Below are positions 9,350 through 14,304 of a DNA stretch of 14,304 nt, piece after piece. A program made the position numbers and the translations under genes. The notes under the pieces are model-generated. The model was not told the DNA's origin, made no database searches, and saw only the letters and a program-made list of their open reading frames with translations. Location of the stretch: the NCBI GenBank assembly GCA_028565635.1, contig JAOXYB010033074.1:1-14304 (forward strand). The letters run 5' to 3'. Positions within the stretch are counted from its first letter, which is position 1. Each line of letters begins with the position of its first letter. The DNA is from Phoronis ovalis (lineage: Eukaryota; Phoronida; Phoronidae).

Positions 9350-12319
9350 ATGGCGAAAGTTTTGCCAGCCCAACCACCAAACCGGCCAAACAGTAATCAA
9401 GCGCCTTCTTCAATTGCTGCTTTAGCTGGTAATGAACAACAATGTGTTGTACAAGTTAATAACAGTGGTTCAGAAGATGCACCACCAGCGTATTATTCTG
9501 AATTTGTTACTCCAAACCCGAATGGTAAGTTAACAAGTCACCTTTCCACATCAAATGATAGAAACCTTTGAGAATATATTTACCTGTGTATGATAACATT
9601 TAGATGTACTTGTTATATTTTGCCACTGAATAATTTTCCATGAACGATATACTGACACAATATGAACTCTATATTCCGGACTCTGTATACAGTATGGGAT
9701 GACAATTATAACAATGTTAACACACACCCTCAACAATGTTCTGTGGAATATCTGTCTGAATATGTCGTGTAACCTAATGTGAAAACAAAAAGAGATGGTA
9801 GTTCTATAATGCCTCACGATGTTTCGATACAGACGGTATGCATTAATTTAAAACTATAGAGATCGGACATGTTAATTGCGTCCGTATATTTATAGTTATT
9901 CTTTACAGGGTCTATACATTAGTATATATAAAAAATTCAATTTGTAGCTCCAGATGGTTTATTTACAAGTCTCAGACTTCCAATGTCGTCCTCTTTTGGA
10001 CTCAATATACAGTTTATATTTTTGTCCTTCGTTTTGCTTATGAAAAATACATATAATAATTTCTTCCTAGATACAGTTCCACCGCCCCCTTCGTACGACT
10101 CTTTATATGGACAAATTCAGTCTGCAAGGGAGGAGTCCTCCAAGCGTGTAGAATTTGTTGGAAAAAGCTTCGTGATTGTTAAAGAAACATGTACAGGTGA
10201 GCGAACATAGCTAGAGTGACCGGCAATAAATTGAATCACATTTCTTTCACCAACAAGATCTGATTTGCTATTAAAATAATAAACTAAATAATACACTCAG
10301 ATAATCTCCAAAATCTTTGATACTATTCTATTTACACAGAAGAGGGAACCCCTTTCCCTTGGTAGTAGGCCTAAACAATTTATAGAACTGTAGACTTTAA
10401 TGTCAATGTTTACATTTTCATTCAGCACTATCAACTTTTCAAGATGCATTTTATAAGTTTGTCGAGTTCATATATAAAATATAGGTTGGTTATAACTCAT
10501 ACATTACATAAAATAAATAAATTATCCGATTTGCAATAACTAATTGCGATGTTCTTCGAATTCTTGCATTTCAGTATGTATTCAGTCGGCTTTCCTGACG
10601 TTTTTGTTTTTAGTAGGAATTGCTGTACCAATCTCGGAAGTAGTGATAGGTATGTACCTCTACGGTCATGTTTGTTAACAGTCTCTTATAAATATATTTT
10701 ACGCTATAGCCAATAGCAAAAATGGTTCCAGTTATTAATTATACTAGGCCTTATTTTATTGGGTTAGATGAATCAATAGCGCTACCGTGCATGTATATTT
10801 CATACATTTCTCTAGCTAAATTCGCTTTTATTATTTGATCAACTAGCAGGATGATACCTATAATTTGGCATAGGGATACAATTTATTGATTTTCCCATCC
10901 ACATCAGTAGTATTATCTCTAGTAAATAGCGTAACTATGTGAAAAATTCTGTTCAGTCACAAACAAAGATAATCATGTCTCATATCATGTATACTCCCGA
11001 ATTTTCGTGCAGACTTTACAAATTGTCTTCCATGTGAACTCTCACAAAAGATCAGTAGGGGAAACTAGCTACTAGAAAATATGGGTCATTTGCTACCGTG
11101 GAAATAATCCTATCAATTTTTGATAAAAAATACATTTTCAAACCGTGTTTATATCCACTTTGATCAAATAGAAATATCCCTCCGGCTAGCAGAGAGGCCG
11201 CCAGTAAAAAATGTTCATTAATATAACATGCTGTAAGAACTGTCAGTAGACGTGATGGCTGGTATTGGTTACCTGATAAAAATATGTGACGTGCATGCAT
11301 GCTCTTTCACGTATCTGCAGCTTTTTGCTCTTGCTTTCTCTCTTATATGTTTGAAAATCTAGCTTTCGTAAGTTTTATCTATTTTAGGGAGCGTGTACAT
11401 AGAAGATTGTCCGCGGGAACGCATGATTCCAATATATTTAGTTGTTGCTGGTGTGTTCGCAACACTAAACTGTTTAATTTGTGGAACAAGCCGCAAAGGT
11501 AGCAAGTCGACTGAAAACAATGAGAGTAACAGTGAGGCACAATCAGCATCAAATCAATTAGAAAAATGGGGATTAACTATTAGTGTGTTTCTCTTTTTCT
11601 GGCTTTGCGTAGGTAAGTGCAAGTGCATGCTCATCAGCTCAGAGAGAGCTAAAATTATATCAAGCAATTGGTGCCAAATCAAATATTAGGGAATATATGT
11701 TACAATATAACAAAAAAACAACATCAAAATGAAACATCCTCTGCCATCTTCTATAGTTCGTTTAATTAATTACATCCGCCACCAGGTGGTGATGCGGAGG
11801 TTAGATATTTGCCCTCATCTGTTTCTCGCTTTGTTTAATTTGTTAGCAGGATATCTCAAAAGAAGAAACTTGGTAGATGGATCGGATGTGTTATAAGGAA
11901 AAATTGATTAGATTTTGGTAAATCTCGATGTGGATCTTAGAAACATTTAGCGTACTGACGAAGAATTTTCGCTTTATCTAGTGCCATTCTAATTATATGT
12001 CACGATTACTCATCATATTGAAGTCAAAGAGTGTACAAGACACTAAAAGCATGCATTTTTCTTTATAGGTTCAGCTTACGTGTTTGGTATTGGTGACAGT
12101 TATCATGGTACAGTAATCTTATCATCTAACGTAACAGATCCGAGAGAAGATCCTTTATATTGTAACGAAACATTATACAAATTCGCTTACTGGATTTTGT
12201 TTTCTAAATGGATGATTATTGCTGCCATTATATTTATTTTCTATTTCTTATGTCATTGTCTTAATTGTTTGACCGCAAAGAAACAACAACAAACTGATGA
12301 AACCGTCGTTAACGACTGA
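9350..12319 (+). CDS. TMEM272-like four-pass transmembrane protein with two PPxY motifs
   Basis: Exons 9350-9524, 10071-10196, 10575-10649, 11388-11612 and 12069-12319 (TGA) join in phase (all introns phase 1) to encode 283 aa. The N-terminal ~100 residues are hydrophilic, with PPAY (45-48) and PPSY (64-67); PPxY motifs bind WW domains such as those of NEDD4-type ubiquitin ligases. Four hydrophobic segments follow at about 103-125, 139-157, 187-207 and 243-262. Family marks are the IAVPI..VVIG end of TM1, the D-C-P motif (132-134) followed by MIPIYLVVAGV in TM2, and YCNETLYKFAYW (231-242) before TM4. Sequons N221 and N233 lie in the TM3-TM4 loop, suggesting that loop is outside or luminal. 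The linker after TM2 is Ser/Asn/Glu-rich. The start ATG follows an in-frame TAA at 9317 and has a good context. Family assignment is from remembered motifs; molecular function is unknown. Confidence 0.85.
9525..12068. other. Introns of the TMEM272-like gene
   Basis: Introns are 9525-10070, 10197-10574, 10650-11387 and 11613-12068, all GT..AG. They are AT-rich and I see no other gene, RNA or repeat in them. Short open frames inside them on either strand (for example 9551-9817 and 11052-11300, minus) lack recognisable features. Confidence 0.7.
10575..10613 (+). promoter_or_regulatory. Competing in-frame acceptors at TMEM272-like exon 3
   Basis: Acceptors ending at 10574 (TTGCATTTCAG) and 10613 (GTTTTTAG) both leave TA as the first exon bases, so both keep the frame. 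The upstream one includes 13 extra residues that form most of TM1 and is preferred. The downstream one has the better pyrimidine tract but would leave TM1 broken. Confidence 0.6.
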
Positions 12320-12367
12320 GGGTTCCAAGAACACGTAATGTATATAATATCCTGCTGTGGAGCACTA

Positions 12368-12373
12368 AATAAA
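12368..12373 (+). terminator. Poly(A) signal of the TMEM272-like gene
   Basis: AATAAA lies 49 bases after the stop codon. A second AATAAA at 12457-12462 could give a longer 3' end. Confidence 0.6.
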
Positions 12374-12462
12374 AACAAAGCTAAAAAAAAGTATACAGTT
12401 ATGTCAATATCATGTGTCATCATATTCCTTATTGGATATGGAAAGAGTGAATGATAAATAAA

Positions 12463-13317
12463 AAAATTATAACATAGCTCACATCTACTTGATCCCCATC
12501 CGTTCGCGCCTGTTCATCTTCAGTGTGATATCTATTGCAATGTACTATGACGTATCAATGACGTATCCTATAATAGAGTTATACTCAGTCTGAATAAGTC
12601 CATCCGTTAGTGTTCCATACCTTCTTAACTATATATAAGGTCTGGGCTTAACGTCTGGGCTTAGTCAATGTAGTTACCAACTTCGGCATAGGTCTTGCTT
12701 AGAGTCTAAGTTGTTTGTATTTTTTGTTTGTCTTGGATAAGGTACCAGTTTCGCTGTCCATTTTTCGAACCTTCTTAACTATTTGTTTAGGGCCTTTTTA
12801 GGCCATTTAATTGCAACAAGCTCGTATTTTCAGTGGCACCTGGTCCATTACATACATGTATATATAGTACTTAACTGGAATTCAGCAAGTTTCATTTATT
12901 GTGTAAAGCGCTGATGAGTGCTATAGTGTAGTGTTAGAGACACTAGTATACCAGTGTTCTAGTATATTGCGAATTTGACTTTCATTTCTTCATAACAATA
13001 ATATCTATATATTAATATGCTTAATTTTTGAGTTTGTGTCGAAACTCCTATTACACGACCCAAGAGACTGCCTGATTGACCTTATATATGTCTTAATCGT
13101 ATATACTCACCGCTGCGTTTTAAAATACACTTTATTTCGTTTGACTAGACTTAAATACATAATCCAAGCCAAATTTGTAATTTTCTAGTGACCGCTCTCG
13201 CCATTTTGAAACTGCGACTGTGTTGATAAGTAGGCTCTGACCCATACGAGTCTGCGAAACAACCTGAAGGGGCATCGCTCCGAGGCATCGCCCCACTCTA
13301 CTATTCCTTTTAGATAT
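12463..13317. other. Intergenic region between the TMEM272-like and H2B genes
   Basis: No gene seen. It contains an 11-bp tandem pair of ATGACGTATC (12547-12556, 12558-12567), the dispersed repeat copy at 12585-12652 and its echo at 12769-12782, and the hairpin GGCCTTTTTAGGCC (12791-12804). From about 13190 GC content rises toward the H2B gene. Confidence 0.6.
12585..12652. repeat. Dispersed repeat, copy 2
   Basis: It matches 575-640, sharing CAGTCTGAAT and the 19-mer TTAGTGTTCCATACCTTCT. It continues into two tandem 13-bp units of GTCTGGGCTTA(AC/GT) at 12640 and 12653. A further fragment, ACCTTCTTAACTAT, recurs at 12769-12782 (also 12619-12632), so this area has undergone local duplication. 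Confidence 0.75.
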
Positions 13318-13324
13318 TCATTCA
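13271..13324 (+). promoter_or_regulatory. H2B proximal upstream region and candidate cap site
   Basis: TCATTCA at 13318-13324 matches the histone cap consensus (Py)CATTC(Pu), giving a 5' UTR of roughly 20 bases. Upstream, GGCATCGCTCC (13271-13281) and GGCATCGCCCC (13284-13294) form a direct repeat that could bind a factor. No TATA box lies 25-35 bases before the cap motif, and no ATTTGCAT octamer typical of H2B promoters is seen in the nearby 200 bases. Confidence 0.4.
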
Positions 13325-13341
13325 GTTAATTAACGAACGAA

Positions 13342-13710
13342 ATGGCACCTAAGTGCAGCAAAGGCGCAAAGAAGGCTGGCAAGGCTAAGGTAGCCCGTAC
13401 TGGCGACAAGAAACGCAGGAGGAGCAGGAGGCGGAAAAGCTACGGGATCTACATCTACAAAGTCTTGAAGCAGGTGCACCCCGACACTGGTGTCTCCAGC
13501 AAGGCCATGAGCATCATGAACAGCTTTGTCAACGATATCTTCGAGCGTATCGCTGGCGAGGCTTCCCGTCTTGCTCACTACAACAAGCGTTCAACCATCA
13601 CCAGCCGGAAGATCCAGACTGCTGTCCGTCTCCTGTTGCCCGGTGAATTGGCTAAGCATGCCGTGAGTGAAGGCACCAAGACCGTCACCAAATACACCAA
13701 CTCCAAGTAA
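13342..13710 (+). CDS. H2B: Histone H2B, replication-dependent type, intronless
   Basis: The 122-residue product is a core nucleosomal histone that pairs with H2A. The basic tail (residues 1-32, including [10 protein letters not shown]) precedes a full histone fold with [20 protein letters not shown], then [20 protein letters not shown], and a C-terminal helix ending VTKYTNSK. K117 matches the conserved ubiquitinated lysine (human K120). Acidic-patch glutamates E102 and E110 (human E105, E113) are kept. Oddities: Cys5 in the tail; RKSYG where most H2Bs have KESYS; K90 in SRKIQTAV where E is nearly universal (human E93); T114 for Ala; N120 for Ser. The gene is much GC-richer than its surroundings, as expected of histone genes. 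It has no introns and no other histone gene within the window, so it is either solitary here or at the edge of a cluster. Confidence 0.98.
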   Translation: MAPKCSKGAKKAGKAKVARTGDKKRRRSRRRKSYGIYIYKVLKQVHPDTGVSSKAMSIMNSFVNDIFERIAGEASRLAHYNKRSTITSRKIQTAVRLLLPGELAKHAVSEGTKTVTKYTNSK

Positions 13711-13734
13711 ATTGGTGTAACTTCTAAACCCAAC

Positions 13735-13750
13735 GGCCCTTTTAAGGGCC
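13735..13750 (+). terminator. Histone mRNA 3' stem-loop
   Basis: GGCCCTTTTAAGGGCC forms a 6-bp stem with a 4-base loop, an exact fit to the animal histone stem-loop consensus, 24 bases after the stop codon. It is bound by SLBP and directs cleavage without polyadenylation. Confidence 0.97.
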
Positions 13751-13763
13751 ACCCCACACCTTC

Positions 13764-13772
13764 CAAGAAGGG
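13764..13772 (+). terminator. Histone downstream element
   Basis: CAAGAAGGG lies 14 bases after the stem-loop and resembles the purine-rich U7 snRNA target (CAAGAAAGA type). It sits at the normal spacing for histone pre-mRNA processing. Confidence 0.8.
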
Positions 13773-13816
13773 CTTATCAACTTGTATTACATATTTTATT
13801 TCGCTGATTGAATGAA

Positions 13817-13822
13817 AATAAA
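13817..13822 (+). terminator. Possible back-up poly(A) signal after H2B
   Basis: AATAAA lies about 70 bases past the stem-loop. Some histone genes use such a signal to make polyadenylated transcripts in non-dividing cells; in AT-rich DNA it may also be chance. Confidence 0.4.
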
Positions 13823-14252
13823 AACCACGCAAATATTTTGATCACATTCACAAGTAAATAGTGCTATTTACCAGTTTTCAAAAACAGTTCACCAAAATAA
13901 ATATACTATATATATATCACAAAAACTCACAAACTCAAAATATTCTTACAAATCCTGAGATTTCATGATTACCTACATTTATTTGAGTGACTTCTCCGGG
14001 ATCTAAATATTATACCAACTCAGACAAACTATGCTGCCGCACCGTGTTCCCAGGATTATATTCATGTTTGTATGTAGTCCGCCGGGGTAATCCCGGCATT
14101 CAACACAGGGCTTCTTAACCTGGTATCCACCTAGTGGAGAATAACAGAAACAGCTTTAATGCTCACTAATGATAATATTTACCTACTTTGCGCCGGGACC
14201 TTGCGAGTGGCCACACAGCTGTTAGCGTAGACTGGCTCAAGTCTGCCTGGCC
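13823..14252. other. Region downstream of H2B with an unassigned GC-richer block
   Basis: No coding frame seen. About 14030-14250 is GC-richer than the flanks and contains the hairpin GCCGGG-GTAAT-CCCGGC (14081-14097) and a smaller one, TCCAC-CTA-GTGGA (14127-14137). It could be a transposable-element fragment that runs on past the window, but I do not recognise it, and it shows no tRNA- or histone-like sequence. Confidence 0.45.
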
Positions 14253-14253
14253 A

Positions 14254-14300
14254 AATATTTTATTTTATTTAATATTTTATTTTTTTAATATTTTATTTTC
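14254..14300. repeat. AT-only tandem repeat, three units
   Basis: AATATTTTATTTT recurs at 14254, 14271 and 14287 (period 16-17). It is low-complexity sequence directly following the GC-richer block. Confidence 0.8.
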
Positions 14301-14304
14301 ACAA

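Noticed and set aside
12790-12805. Second histone stem-loop (GGCCTTTTTAGGCC)
   Set aside because: The stem has 5 bp instead of 6, the flanks lack the usual A/C-rich context, there is no downstream element and no histone frame upstream. Probably chance.
13330-13832. Minus-strand frames opposite H2B
   Set aside because: They are shadows of the GC-rich H2B coding sequence and its 3' region on the other strand.
1-14304. A 5S rRNA gene or 5S-like exon near GTF3A, as in plant TFIIIA autoregulation
   Set aside because: I looked for the conserved 5S internal control region in introns and flanks by eye and found nothing similar.

Overview
The window is AT-rich nuclear DNA from an animal, with intron-containing genes, GT..AG splice sites, AATAAA signals and a histone 3' stem-loop. 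The H2B tail (a [10 protein letters not shown] block, then an Arg/Lys run before the core) looks molluscan or at least lophotrochozoan. A bivalve is my best guess, but it is an inference from protein style.

Three protein genes can be supported, all on the + strand. (1) 1324-6364 is a nine-exon gene for transcription factor IIIA (GTF3A), the 5S rRNA gene activator and 5S RNA binder. All nine C2H2 fingers and the conserved block after finger 9 can be reconstructed by splicing. (2) 9350-12319 is a five-exon gene for a four-pass membrane protein of the TMEM272-like family, with two N-terminal PPxY motifs. (3) 13342-13710 is an intronless, replication-dependent-type histone H2B gene, followed by a canonical histone stem-loop and a purine-rich downstream element.

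The rest is non-coding. 1-1311 holds a short tandem repeat at the window edge, one copy of a dispersed repeat, and presumably the GTF3A promoter. GTF3A intron 1 contains a 223-bp foldback transposon (MITE-like) with 8-bp target-site duplications. 6940-9349 holds a duplicated ~50-bp segment, an (AT)22 microsatellite and a degenerate ~33-bp tandem array. 12463-13317 holds the second copy of the dispersed repeat and the H2B upstream region. 13823-14304 has a GC-richer unassigned block and an AT-only tandem repeat.

The genes do not form an operon. GTF3A and H2B are housekeeping and chromatin genes that happen to be neighbours of a membrane protein gene. No wholly new system is evident. The points most worth a second look are the intronic foldback element, two in-frame competing donors at the finger 2-finger 3 boundary of GTF3A, competing in-frame acceptors ahead of TM1 in the membrane protein, and a solitary H2B with charge-changing substitutions and no obvious TATA box or octamer.
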